This document shows positions 35,561-46,898 of a stretch of DNA of 64,000 nucleotides, piece after piece (positions within the stretch are counted from its first letter, which is position 1; every line of letters starts with the position of its first letter). Source of the stretch: Bolinopsis microptera (Eukaryota > Ctenophora > Tentaculata > Lobata > Bolinopsidae); contig NC_087073.1 in the NCBI RefSeq assembly GCF_026151205.1, positions 14,651,837-14,715,836 of the forward strand, written 5' to 3'. The notes below the pieces were generated by a model. The model ran no database searches, was not told the DNA's origin, and saw only the letters and a program-made list of their open reading frames with translations. Position numbers and translations under genes: made by a program.

Positions 35561-36833
35561 AAAGGTATATTATTATTGGGCACGAGCCACGAAGTAAGAT
35601 GTCGAGGACTGTTGTACTTGGATACAAGATCTAGAGAAATGCAGTGGTGGCATTTTTTATAGAAATAACTATGGGCTTCGAGACAATACAGCTGAAATTG
35701 AAACAGGCAGAAGAAATTGAAATTCTTTGATTCTTTGATCCTCGTGACCAAAATTGTTATGGTTTTTAAAAGACGAGGAGAAAAAGAACGAATGCGAGGT
35801 GAGAGAAAAAATTTCCACTGCTGGGTAAACAATATCATAACAGACTAAGTAGTCACTGACTTACTGGTCTGTGTGTGGGTATTTTAAGCAGCCCTGAAGC
35901 GTATCAGAATGCAGGATCGATATCACGTGACCATTGGCAAGCCAATACGTGCACTACATTGGTATCACGTGATCTACAAACACATGGAGCAGTTCTGCGC
36001 TTGACAGGGCTGTTGGCAAGCAGCCACTGTCTGGAAGAGTGAGTCACCGTCTAGAGCTGTGTCTAGAGTCCAGTATGGAGTCACGTGACCTTGATATCCC
36101 GTATTAGTCGGCTTGACCAGAGAGGAGTGACGAATAAACAAGCACAATGCTGGTAGAAGAGGAAAATAAGTGGCGAAGTTCAGGATCAAGCTATCAAGAA
36201 GAATAACATAGTCATGATCATTGGGTTTGTAAACGTGCACTAATTACATTATCTGACGATAGTTATCAGGCTTTGAGTTTTGGGAGTTATTTTTAAAATT
36301 TCGGTCCCCGATAAATTGTTATTTTTTGTGATACCGATAGCGGTGATCATGGTCTGCAGTATATTATATATTTCTCAGAGCTAAGTATTATTTCTATTTG
36401 ATATCCGGACTAACTCAGAATATTTAAACTAATTGAATTTATTCGTCATCGTGTTGGTCTCGCGATCAACACAATGCCTAACCGACAAAGTGTTTGCCGA
36501 TAATCCTTAGTGGGAACTTTATAATTTAAATTACAGTGCAGACCTCCTAATAACAAGTAGAATTCAAAAGTCGAAACAGCCTCCCATTTTGGTTTTGACT
36601 CACCGAGTAAAATACAAAAATAAAATCCTCTTCATTTAAAGTCAGCCACCCCGACGCGACAACTCCGTCAAAATAATATAGTTTACAGGAGACTATGGGA
36701 AAGAGTGAACCTGTGACGGTATCACAGCTTGTGTGCCTGCCCCCAGTTCGCAGTAAACCACTTAGCATTTGTATCGTTTTTAGCTTGTTATCAGCAGTCG
36801 TTATCTGCAAGTGTTACACACCACGCTAACCTG
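35561..36833. other. Upstream region of ORF1-like gene, with three TCACGTGA sites
   Basis: Clean sequence resumes. Perfect TCACGTGA palindromes lie near 35923-35930, at 35965-35972 and at 36081-36088. These are E-box/CLEAR-type sites that could bind bHLH factors, or may be a feature of the element's own promoter. No coding region is recognised. Confidence 0.45.
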
Positions 36834-37664
36834 ATGAATTTCTCTGTGGACTTACTACACACAGTGGAAAAGGATATGCAATCGGAGATTGGAAAGCTCA
36901 TGAAAGCCGTGAATGTCTCGTCCTTCTCTGATATCAACCAGGGTGTTCTACAAAAACTGCTTAAGGGTCCGCTTGTAAATTTTCTCAGCAGCATATTACA
37001 TTTAATGGACAGCAATATGAAGCTATGCAGGTCTGCAGCCAGCAAGATAGATCAGATGAAAACAGAACAGATAGACATGCAAAAGCAGCTGATAAACAGA
37101 CAGCAGAATGAGATCGAATCGGTGCAGAAAACTGTAAAGAATGAAATGAAAAGTTGGGCAGATGTCGTCAAGAAGAACAGCGTCCAAAACAATCAGCTGA
37201 CAACAAAAACTGTGAAAGAAGCCGTGCGATCAGTGAATAAAGAAGAAGAAAGATCGAGAAACTTGATTATCTACGGTTTGAAGGAGACGGAAGAAGGGGA
37301 GTGGGAGGACGTATTAGAGATGGACCCTCTCCCGGACTTTTTCAAGTCAGTTTTTGCTGAGGCCGGCTGTCATTTTCCTGACACGGATGAGATATGCAGG
37401 ATTGGGAAGAAAGTTCCTGAGAAAACGCGACCAGTCAAAGTTCAGTTACAAAGCTCTAGCGATGTGGACATTATACTAAGGAATGCACACAAACTTAAAA
37501 CAAATGATGATTTTAAGTCAGTTTATCTTGCACCGGATAGGACAAGGGAGCAGAGAATAGTACACAGTGGACTTGTCAAACAGATGAAAGAACTAATAAA
37601 GCAGGACAATAGCAAGCGTTATTTTATCAGAGACAATAAAGTTAATTGTGTTAGTGAGAGCTAG
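36834..37664 (+). CDS. LINE ORF1-like protein (coiled coil plus RRM-like), without an ORF2
   Basis: The first ATG is at 36834 (the frame opens earlier only at a TTG), giving 276 aa. An alpha-helical N-terminal half includes a Gln/Lys/Glu-rich coiled coil (about residues 65-130). It is followed by a domain beginning RSRNLIIYGLKE and containing CRIGKK, RPVKVQLQS and VYLAPDRTREQR. This arrangement is typical of RNA-binding ORF1 proteins of CR1/L2-type LINEs in invertebrates. It is expected to trimerise and bind element RNA. No endonuclease or RT follows within 7 kb; the 3' flank ends in TTAG-rich sequence near 37950. It is either a non-autonomous half-LINE or a domesticated copy. The open frame argues it is not old. 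Confidence 0.75.
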   Translation: MNFSVDLLHTVEKDMQSEIGKLMKAVNVSSFSDINQGVLQKLLKGPLVNFLSSILHLMDSNMKLCRSAASKIDQMKTEQIDMQKQLINRQQNEIESVQKTVKNEMKSWADVVKKNSVQNNQLTTKTVKEAVRSVNKEEERSRNLIIYGLKETEEGEWEDVLEMDPLPDFFKSVFAEAGCHFPDTDEICRIGKKVPEKTRPVKVQLQSSSDVDIILRNAHKLKTNDDFKSVYLAPDRTREQRIVHSGLVKQMKELIKQDNSKRYFIRDNKVNCVSES

Positions 37665-38370
37665 AGCCTTATCTACAAGTACACTGACTTGTTATCTGAA
37701 CTTATGAACTTTAATATGTTATGTTCACTTTCGTTATCTACGTGGTGATACAGTGTAGTTTTTACATAGTATGTATTTTAATTTGGTTTAAGTGGTGGCC
37801 GTTGTATTCTATAAACCGTTTTTAACGAGTTTTTTTACGATGCAGTATTTTGTGAGGAGATTTAGGCAGCATGAACTGTGGCTCATATTTTATTATTTAA
37901 GCTGCTCTACGAGCACACACGCTAGCTAGTTGGTTTTTAGATAGTTAAGAGTATTAGTTACTTAGTTAGTTAGTGTAAATTAGTATCAGTCAGGATCTGT
38001 TAGCACACAGAACTGTTAGTTTTCGCGAAGCAGGTCTGACTTTCATATATATTCTTATAGTAGACTTCGTCATATAAATTTATTTTGAACTTAGTAACAA
38101 TTTCAGGGGAAAAATAGAAATTTAAGATTTCATTTCTATTCTAATATTCACGTATATTAAATACAATTATATTGTTATGTATCATATGATTTTGTAAACA
38201 TTGGCCGGTGTACCAAAAACCGGTCCCCAAACAAACAAGTGTACCAGCATAATAAGCTCAAGTTCGGGTATAGTCTTGAAGCTTCTTTAACGTTCCGTTG
38301 TTCATATAAAATAAAGACAAGTTCCCTGCAATATTCACATAAACTTGGGGAAGGTAGGCATGTTTGTAGA
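37665..38370. other. 3' flank of the ORF1-like gene
   Basis: AT-rich; short TTAG/TTAGT repeats at about 37945-37980 could be the element's tail. No gene. Confidence 0.45.
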
Positions 38371-38705
38371 ATGCGGGGGGGGGGGGAGGGGGGGGGGGAG
38401 GGGGGGTCACGTCCGCTTGTCTCATAGAATTTTATAAGTCGAAATTTTTCAAAGTTTTTTTTTGGAAACTAGGGGAGGCCTGCTTTCTGAGATTGAATCG
38501 CAAAGAGGATGCCTCAAGGCTCGATAGGTTATGAATATAGGCTTCTTATGAATATAAGCTCCTTCCAATTGTCCAAATTATGTGCGAAAAATTCTCATAA
38601 TGTTTGTCGCACGCTAATGTCCGTCAATGTCCGTCCGAGCCCGTCAATGTCCGCTAATGTCCCAAAAAACACGTCCGTTGTCTCATAGACAATAGTGGGT
38701 AAAAA
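38371..38705. repeat. Poly-G-ended repeat with TGTCCG units
   Basis: Starts with interrupted G tracts (38370-38406) followed by GTCACGTCCGCTTGTCTCAT. It ends with tandem AATGTCCG-type units and another GTCTCATAG. The same words occur at 40360-40450, so both belong to one repeat family. Confidence 0.7.
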
Positions 38706-38843
38706 TATGGCGGATTTTCCGCCAATTTTAACCCGCCATAATTAAACAAACTAAGGTAGTTATCGAAAATTAACATAAAATAATAATCAATACAAACAGA
38801 TCGGGTAAAGTTAGACCTCTGTCACCATGCAAAACTTCAAATA

Positions 38844-39437
38844 TTGGGCCATTGTGTGACCCGAGTAGATCAGAAAGGAAATGATAGTAATGAAAAGGCA
38901 CACTCTTTTGCCAAACAAGGCTCTGATAACTCCGCCCAAGTGCTACTACCAATACCAAAAGTATTATGGAAGGGAGCGCTGCGGAGTATAAGTCATCGGA
39001 AAATGAGGGAAAGATGGAGAACGTTGCCCAACACTCATTTCAAACGAGTATGGAGACACAAGTTCGCCAGATTAATCCCCAAACTTGGTAAAGAGAGCAC
39101 AAGAACAGCGACACAATTCCTCACTGGACACTGTGAACTAAACTACCATATTAATAAGTTCAAGCCGAAAACTGTGCCTAAAACTTGTCCACACTGTCTC
39201 ATGGAAGAGGAGACAATGAACCACTTTATTGGTCAGTGCCCGAAGTGGTCTTTCCAACGAGGAGAATACTTTGACTCCTTCTACCTTAGTGTGACAGGCA
39301 TAGTGGACAATATTACCGGGGTAAGCACAGGGCTCCAATGCTCTCTCTTACAGGGCTCCAATGCTCTATCTTACAGTTGTCATGCTCTATCTTATTGTGA
39401 TAATGACCGCATCCGCCTACGAAGACCTGAGGAGTGA
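38844..39437 (+). pseudogene. LINE C-terminal fragment: RNase H end and zinc knuckle
   Basis: No ATG opens the frame. The sequence shows a GNDSNEKAHSFAKQGS segment, like the end of an RNase H domain, then LTGHCELNYHINKF. A zinc knuckle follows: CPHC, then MNHFIGQCP. This order is the normal tail of I/Jockey-type LINE ORF2. The RT is absent upstream, so it is a 5'-truncated fragment. About 25-bp tandem copies (GGGCTCCAATGCTCT) follow at 39339-39395. Confidence 0.7.
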
Positions 39438-39927
39438 GTTAATGTGAACGTTTTGGGTGTAGGTCTCTTAAGCGGGCCGGGGGGGGGGGGTAAGAATTTT
39501 TTTCTCCAATCTAAAAAATCACATTTTTCCATCTTGTTGACCTCTTATTTCAAGAACAAAGGCAAAAATCAAAATTTTAAAACATAACGTTTTCGCGTGA
39601 CACCCCAAAGAACACACGTGCCAAGTTTCAGCTCCTGGTTGTGGCCAGTATTTTCATGTGATTACAATTATTAAACCTCAATATTTGGTGCGTGATATCT
39701 CAAAAACGCAGGGTCAGATTTCGGTCCGGTTTTTTTCTTCTTGTTCGTCTCCAGCAGCTCTATCACAAATGTGAAAACTGGAAAAATTATGTTTCCCCCC
39801 CCCCCCCCCCCCCCCTCTGGCCTTAATCCCGAGCTGATTGTCATAGGCCAGGTAAATAACGTTAATTCGATTATAACTGGTAAGTTTTACCAGGGTGGCA
39901 CAACATAATATTACTTATAATTACATT
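39438..39927. other. Intergenic sequence with G and C tracts
   Basis: A G tract near 39478-39490 and a C tract near 39797-39815 bracket about 320 bp without coding potential, resembling another poly-G/C-ended MITE. Confidence 0.45.
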
Positions 39928-40520
39928 GGGGGGGGGGGGAGTGCCACGTCCGTCTATGCGGACTTCGAAAATCGAAAAAAAATATTTTCGGCTAATAATG
40001 ATCAGGCCAGGGTAGCATAAAACATGAGCAAAATTAGTTTCCAAAAATAATTTCGGTCCGAGTCATATCCTTCGATTATCGAAGTCCGCACCTACCCCTC
40101 GATACACAATTTTGGAGTTTTTCTGAAAACCACTTTTCTCCACGTTTCATTCTACCGTGTTCATTATTAGCCGAAAATATTTTTTCGGTTTTTCGAAGTC
40201 CCCACCTACCGCCTCGATACACAATTTTGGACTCGAGGCTTCCCCCTGGTAATGCAATCTCGGAAGGCAGGCCTCCCCTTTGCAACACAAGCTCGGAATT
40301 GGGAGCTCTCGATATGGGAGGTACGTATCGAGAATGAAATAATTCTCATAATTTTTGTCCGTTTATGTCCGCCAATGTCCGTCCGAGTCCACCAATGTCC
40401 GTCAATGTCCGCTAATGTCCCAAAAACATGTCCGCTTGTCTCATAGAATCCAAAAAGGACAGGACATGGCGGACATTGGTGGACATGTCACCGGGTCACC
40501 CCCCCCCCCCCCCCCCCCCC
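39928..40520. mobile_element. Poly-G/poly-C-ended MITE in ALG11 intron
   Basis: G12 at the left (39928-39939) and 22 C at the right (to 40520). Inside are two copies of a block containing CGAAGTCC, CACCTACC, TCGATACACAATTTTGG (40082-40115, 40195-40233). Near the right end are inverted ACCAATGTCCG / CGGACATTGGT words. No ORF. Corrupted relatives exist at 29940-30090 and 34860-34965. The target-site duplication is not clear. Confidence 0.65.
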
Positions 40521-40622
40521 TACAATTATATGTTTTCCCGTTATTTAATAAATAAATTCCCGCTTAAAGTTCTAAGTGCTTCAAAATGTATGTTACCAAT
40601 CCTGATAGACCCTTAATTTCAG

Positions 40623-41512
40623 GAAAAGTGGCTGCCAGGGAGTCGAGTTATAACAACGCTTCAGCAGTCGCTAGAAATCCCCTCCTCAGCTCTGTTAAAC
40701 TTATTTACTACAAGATATTTGCTAAGATGTACTCGGTAATGGGAGCCAAATCTAAACTTGTGTTTGTCAACTCATCTTGGACCAAGGGACACATAGACGA
40801 TATTTGGCAGATTCCTGACAGGACTACACTTCTTTACCCACCTTGCAATACTGAGAACTTCCTTAAAATTTCGGGACCTAGATCTAAGAGGATTGTGTCG
40901 GTTGCCCAGTTTCGGCCAGAGAAAGATCATAAATTGCAGATCGAATCATTTGCGATGTTCGTGGAAAAAACTGGACGAAGAGATGTAACGTTAACCCTAG
41001 TGGGTGGGGTAAGAAACCAGGGAGATAGAGATAGAGTAGAATCTCTGAAGCAACTTTCTGAAACCCTTAAAGTAGACGAACTGGTTGAGTTTAAAGTCAG
41101 TATCCCCTACTCCGAGCTGTACCAGATCTTATCCGACTCTCTGATGGGTCTCCACACCATGTGGAACGAACACTTTGGTATTGGAGTGGTGGAGTTCATG
41201 GCAGCCGGTATCATTCCCATAGCACACAACAGCGGGGGTCCTAAGTTGGATATAGTGGTACCAGGGACAGGCTTCTTAGCAGCCACTGCTGAGGAATACA
41301 GTGATCACGTGATAAGAGTTCTGGAGATGACAGATGAAGAATTGGAGGGCATAAGGGAAAGAGGACGGGAGCATGTGATGGGCACCTTCTCTGATGAGGC
41401 CTTCTCGACTGTCTTTATTGAGAAGTGTGTGAACGAGTTGGATATGGATCTTAGATGGATTGAAGAGTTTGATGCAGAGGACGAAGAGAGGTTGGAAGAG
41501 TTTTCAGATTGA
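40623..41512 (+). CDS. ALG11: GDP-Man:Man3GlcNAc2-PP-dolichol alpha-1,2-mannosyltransferase, last exon
   Basis: The exon begins after the TTAATTTCAG acceptor (AG at 40621-40622), not at the ATG at 40586, which lies in the intron. The 296 residues cover the C-terminal part of the family. Landmarks: SSYNNAS, LIYYKIFAKMY, VNSSWTKGHI, YPPCNTENF, VAQFRPEKDH, HTMWNEHFGIGVVE (the GT4 donor-site motif with its two glutamates) and AHNSGGPKLDIVV. The enzyme adds two alpha-1,2 mannoses on the cytosolic face of the ER during N-glycan precursor synthesis. The N-terminal membrane anchor and glycine-rich region must be upstream; I do not find them before 35.5 kb, so they may be in the corrupted block. The acidic tail is a little longer than usual. 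Confidence 0.95.
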
Positions 41513-42019
41513 TTGGAATTTAAATTTTCGTTTGATTTGGAGTGTTTACAGCTGATCTTCACTTTGTTAGTCGTTCAGATAGTTTTATTGACTGGAAAAT
41601 ATTATTGATCTATAAGCGTTTTCCTCATAAATTGGTAATTTTTAATGGGACACTATTTAATTTTAATGTTATTTATTTTTATTAGTTTAAAAGCACATTT
41701 AACCTTCAGGGTCACAAATTTTAAACAATTGATACAGTGTTTTAAGTGTTAGATTATAAATTTATGTTTTCTTTTGAGTTAAGCACTGTATTTTCTCGAA
41801 CAAACATTTTATCACAATAGATTCTCCTACTGCGCTAACAAGCTCTAAACCCCGTAACTTTAACTCCCCGTTAAAAACTCAGCCTCATCAAGATCTTTGG
41901 TTTGTACCGTCTCCCTTCTGACTTCTCATCAAGTCTTACCAAGAACAAGCGCCTTTACATGGGTACCTGTATTTTTGTTTTATTTTCAGTTGAACTTGAC
42001 TGAGTAGAGTGACTGATTG
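41513..42019. other. ALG11 3' region
   Basis: AT-rich 3' UTR. At about 41883-41957 an open stretch lies between an acceptor-like ACTCAG and GTACCT on the + strand, but I see no family and do not call an exon. Confidence 0.4.
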
Positions 42020-42799
42020 TTACTTGAACATAAAGTAGAAACATGCAGACATTTGGTTATCAACACAAGAATGGAAAGAATTCCATAAACCTAAGATCAT
42101 TGCTGCAACATACTTGTGAATATCTTTGCAGTCAGTGTGTTCAAGACAGGGATAGTAGTTACCTCCCTTGTCTAGATAACACCAGTTCTTGCAACCCAGT
42201 CCATCAAAACACTTCTTTCTGTTCTCAAAGAACGCACAAGCTCCTGATAAGGATTGATAACGGACATTTACTTCGAGTAAGAGATTCCGGCAAGTGGGCA
42301 AGTGTTTCTATTGATATTAACTGTTCTAAAGGTGTTGCGATATTCATAGCTGGAAAAATTGGACAAATAGACATAGCTAGTGAGCACTAAGCATCCTAAT
42401 GTTTAAAACAGCACAAAAGAAATTATAAGTTCTGACCTCCACATTGGCTCCAACAGAGCCCTTGCTTACACCCGTAAGTACAGCTACTGATTCTGTCACA
42501 GGGGTAATCAGAGTCTGACCACGCACAAGCTCCCTCTCCTGATAACACGTGCTTTACTATCATGTCACATGTGGTACATACTATATTTCAACTTTTTCAG
42601 AGGAATTAAAACATTGATCTCAATTGAATATACTGTGGTTTTTAACGATATATCCATATTCTTATTAAACTTTAGGCATGCAACAGACTACTTGGCATTG
42701 AGATGCGTAATTAATAGTTAATAGTACTAATTAATTATAATTACCTTCTTCAAAAACTGCGGCGAGAACCACCATGCATAGCACAATAAGTACCTTCAT
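42020..42799 (-). CDS. Secreted cysteine-rich protein, three exons with duplicated Cys module
   Basis: On the reverse strand, exon 1 (42799-42745) encodes a signal peptide (MKVLIVLCMVVLAAVF) and ends at a GTAATT donor in phase 1. Exon 2 (42538-42437) begins after TTATCAG and ends at GTCAGA. Exon 3 (42243-42020) begins after the near-identical TTATCAG. Exon 2 is phase 1-1. The exons sum to 381 nt (126 aa) with a continuous frame. Exons 2 and 3 both start with GAC-A and share cysteine spacing C-x8-C-x5-C-x3-C, so one module was duplicated as an exon. Exon 3 may instead splice out at GGAG/GTAACT (about 42160). The protein should be secreted and disulfide-rich. I cannot assign a family; defence or venom-like peptides and structural proteins are all possible. 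Confidence 0.6.
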
Positions 42800-43488
42800 C
42801 TCTGAACTGTAAACGTTAGATACGTCGTAATAGAATCTAGACTTAAATAATACATATATTATCGATGAAACGAGTTTGAGTAAATCAATACAACCAATTA
42901 CCATCAATATTCAATAGTAATAGGATTAGAATAACTTGCGGCTGATGAGGAGCCTAGATCCACTGTTTTAAATATTAATCACAAAAAAAACTAAGGAGCA
43001 GTTTTCTAAAGGAATAGTTGTCTATTACTTAGCTCATGTTTAACCACAATCGTGCTAAATACGTTAAACTGCCATGTGCCAGTTTTATTTGAAGATCTGC
43101 ACAGTGTGGCTGACGAGGTGAAAAATGAATTAGCAGGCCGGATTAATTCAATTTTCGTTTTGAAACCATGAACTTGAGTATACCATATTTTTTGTCAACT
43201 ATGGTTCATAGTTCAATTAGGACTCTGTCAAGGCTTTGTCTTACTGTTCAGAGCTATTGTCTACAACTTTGAATATGAAGTTATTCGATTTTTTGTTAAA
43301 ACTGTAAATTGTATTAGAAAAAAAATACGGATTCGATATTTTACGTAAAGTATGTTTATAAAGTGATGGTGTGATCTAATCTGACAACATCAATAATTAA
43401 GTATATATACCTAATTCAACCATATACCTATTTTAAATTTTGGTGCGATAGTAGGCAAAAAAGTTTAAAAAATATTATTGCTATATTG
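42800..43488. other. Intergenic, upstream of the cysteine-rich gene
   Basis: AT-rich with no ORF of note; would hold the promoter of the reverse-strand gene. Confidence 0.4.
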
Positions 43489-45617
43489 ATAGTTGTGGAC
43501 ACAACAAGAAAATTGAGAATAATCTTGTGCGAGGGTAGGGACCCAGATGTCGTTTCTAACCCAAATAAACTTTAAGGAGGCTTCTCATCAGTAGCCGCAC
43601 CTCCTTACTCGGTTTCTGAACTGGAATTCTATGGGCTTCCAGACGGCCAGACCGAGTATTACCATCCCATCCTTCTAGAGTTCATCACAAGTAGCACCCA
43701 CCTTGAAGATCTTTGACACCCAGACACACCCCATTGGCGAACAAACTTTGGATATAATCTTACATGCTCCCGAAGGAATCCCTGGTTTATGGTCTTTCTC
43801 ATCGTCACCAGCACTTTCACTAGGTCACCAGCTCTTTCACTGAAGTCATCAGCCCTTTCACTGAAGTCATCAGATGTGACTCTGATCAACGGTATAGTTG
43901 TGGACACAACAAGAAAATTGAGAATAATCTTGTGCGAGGGTAGGGACCCAGATGTCGTTTCTAACCCAAATAAACTTTAAGGAGGCTTCTCATCAGTAGC
44001 CGCACCTCCTTACTCGGTTTCTGAACTGGAATTCTATGGGCTTCCAGACGGCCAGACCGAGTATTACCATCCCATCCTTCTAGAGTTCATCACAAGTAGC
44101 ACCCACCTTGAAGATCTTTGACACCCAGACACACCCCATTGGCGAACAAACTTTGGATATAATCTTACATGCTCCCGAAGGAATCCCTGGTTTATGGTCT
44201 TTCTCATCGTCACCAGCACTTTCACTAGGTCACCAGCTCTTTCACTGAAGTCATCAGCCCTTTCACTGAAGTCATCAGATGTGACTCTGATCAACGGTAT
44301 AGTTGTGGACACAACAAGAAAATTGAGAATAATCTTGTGCGAGGGTAGGGACCCAGATGTCGTTTCTAACCCAAATAAACTTTAAGGAGGCTTCTCATCA
44401 GTAGCCGCACCTCCTTACTCGGTTTCTGAACTGGAATTCTATGGGCTTCCAGACGGCCAGACCGAGTATTACCATCCCATCCTTCTAGAGTTCATCACAA
44501 GTAGCACCCACCTTGAAGATCTTTGACACCCAGACACACCCCATTGGCGAACAAACTTTGGATATAATCTTACATGCTCCCGAAGGAATCCCTGGTTTAT
44601 GGTCTTTCTCATCGTCACCAGCACTTTCACTAGGTCACCAGCTCTTTCACTGAAGTCATCAGCCCTTTCACTGAAGTCATCAGATGTGACTCTGATCAAC
44701 GGTATAGTTGTGGACACAACAAGAAAATTGAGAATAATCTTGTGCGAGGGTAGGGACCCAGATGTCGTTTCTAACCCAAATAAACTTTAAGGAGGCTTCT
44801 CATCAGTAGCCGCACCTCCTTACTCGGTTTCTGAACTGGAATTCTATGGGCTTCCAGACGGCCAGACCGAGTATTACCATCCCATCCTTCTAGAGTTCAT
44901 CACAAGTAGCACCCACCTTGAAGATCTTTGACACCCAGACACACCCCATTGGCGAACAAACTTTGGATATAATCTTACATGCTCCCGAAGGAATCCCTGG
45001 TTTATGGTCTTTCTCATCGTCACCAGCACTTTCACTAGGTCACCAGCTCTTTCACTGAAGTCATCAGCCCTTTCACTGAAGTCATCAGATGTGACTCTGA
45101 TCAACGGTATAGTTGTGGACACAACAAGAAAATTGAGAATAATCTTGTGCGAGGGTAGGGACCCAGATGTCGTTTCTAACCCAAATAAACTTTAAGGAGG
45201 CTTCTCATCAGTAGCCGCACCTCCTTACTCGGTTTCTGAACTGGAATTCTATGGGCTTCCAGACGGCCAGACCGAGTATTACCATCCCATCCTTCTAGAG
45301 TTCATCACAAGTAGCACCCACCTTGAAGATCTTTGACACCCAGACACACCCCATTGGCGAACAAACTTTGGATATAATCTTACATGCTCCCGAAGGAATC
45401 CCTGGTTTATGGTCTTTCTCATCGTCACCAGCACTTTCACTAGGTCACCAGCTCTTTCACTGAAGTCATCAGCCCTTTCACTGAAGTCATCAGATGTGAC
45501 TCTGATCAACGGTATAGTTGTGGACACAACAAGAAAATTGAGAATAATCTTGTGCGAGGGTAGGGACCCAGATGTCGTTTCTAACCCAAATAAACTTTAA
45601 GGAGGCTTCTCATCAGT
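43489..45617. repeat. 405-bp tandem array, five units plus a partial, identical
   Basis: The unit repeats at exactly 405 bp (for example the same start points at 43659, 44064, 44469, 44874, 45279), and translated frames are identical in all units. The array begins and ends with the same 129-bp piece (ATAGTTGTGG to CTCATCAGT), so there are six copies of that piece and five of the remaining 276 bp. Inside each unit is an 18-bp sub-repeat (TTTCACTGAAGTCATCAG, about two copies plus a degenerate one). Each unit has a 63-codon ORF on + and an 82-codon ORF on -, both shared by all units; neither shows a known domain. Confidence 0.95.
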
Positions 45618-46239
45618 TTCATATAAGTTTACATAATACATAGTTTAAGTTATGCTGTTCTGATTAAATAAAGTATAATCAAGGCCAAGGATTGAATTAA
45701 AATTAAAATTATACTTATACCAACTCGTGTAATAGGAGTTTAAAATAAAAATACACTATCATTGCGATAATTAAAATTAAAAATATCAGTAAAAGGTAAA
45801 ACTTAGATTAAAACTTATAGATTATATCACCATACATTGGTCTCTTCTTAAAGTTAAAAGCAATCCACAATAGTCCATAATGATAAAAGCAAAGTAGATC
45901 AGTGCCCGAAGGTCGATGAGTCACAACTAGAAGTGCTTGTAGTTGTGTAGACTGTGGGTATAAAATGTAGAAGCAATGTCATGTCAATATCTACCTGTTT
46001 ATTTTATCTCGTTCCGCTCCGCAACAGTCACATCTCTGAAATTGTATCCTTGTGTCATTCAGCAATACTTTAAAGATATAGTGCATTATTATTTAATGTG
46101 TAAAACTGATTACGCAGGGGGAGGGGGGGTTAAAAATTGTCCAAAAAGTGATTACGTAATATGTTAATTTAATCTTCGATGTCATTTTGGACTTTGATTT
46201 GATCAATGAAATAAAAACTAACCACAACTTGACGCGGCT
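45618..46239. other. Intergenic with MITE fragment
   Basis: AT-rich. At 46105-46165 a G tract, TTAAAAATTGTCC and GATTACGTAATATGT resemble one end of the MITE at 63576-63760. Confidence 0.5.
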
Positions 46240-46395
46240 AGTCTACTGGGGGTGATGCAACGTCAATTAATGTCAGTATTCCATAAAAACCCCAAACTGA
46301 CATTGACATTAATTGACATTAATTTTTCTTGAAATTTGAGATTATCATTATTCGATAAGTATTCAAGATATGGCAGTATCTAGATAGCCCGACCA

Positions 46396-46470
46396 CTGTC
46401 CGCGGACAACTGTCCGCGGAAAACTGTCCACGGACAACTGTCCACGGACAACTGTCCACGAACTACTGTC
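46396..46470. repeat. 14-bp tandem repeat with palindromic core
   Basis: Units start at 46396, 46410, 46424, 46438, 46452 and 46466 (partial). The first contains the perfect palindrome TGTCCGCGGACA; later units read TGTCCACGGACA. It lies downstream of the RTE ORF and may be part of that element's 3' end. Confidence 0.85.
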
Positions 46471-46898
46471 TACCAGATCATATTACTGCATAATAACAGT
46501 ATCCCCTGAATCAAGCAACGAAGGGCCTGAACGGAACCCCTCGGTTTCAGTTCCTTGTTTAACACTGCACCGTACGGCAAGGACATCCACCGGGTTCTCC
46601 AAGGATGGGCACATAGCTCACTCCACAATATGCTCTGTCAAATGTTGCTTATAATATACCAAGGATCTACAGGAAATATTTCCTTGTAAGTTTTTATAAT
46701 AATTATGAGTATGTTCTTATCTGTTGATCCTTAGGTTCAAAGACCACCAAAAAAAATGTCAGCTTCCAACTCTTCCATCTTCGGTCCCCACCGGCCACGC
46801 CCATATTTTATTGGTTTCTTATATATAAACAAAAGCTCTAAGAAACAGATAGTAAACAAAGTAAACATTTCTGTCCCCTAATCTTTCTCAAACAAAAG
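46471..46898. other. Probable RTE 3' region
   Basis: No ORF seen; follows the RTE stop on the reverse strand. Confidence 0.4.

Noticed and set aside
40586-40622. ALG11 starting at ATG 40586
   Set aside because: The family alignment begins after a clear TTTCAG acceptor; the first residues do not match and the N-terminal third of the enzyme is missing.
41883-41957. Possible exon between ACTCAG and GTACCT on the + strand
   Set aside because: Open frame and splice-like edges but no recognisable family and no partner exon.
43659-45600. Ten repeated small ORFs as a gene family
   Set aside because: They are the same two frames of an identical tandem unit; no domain or transcript signal supports translation. 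The 118-nt exon-like segment would not keep frame if used in tandem.
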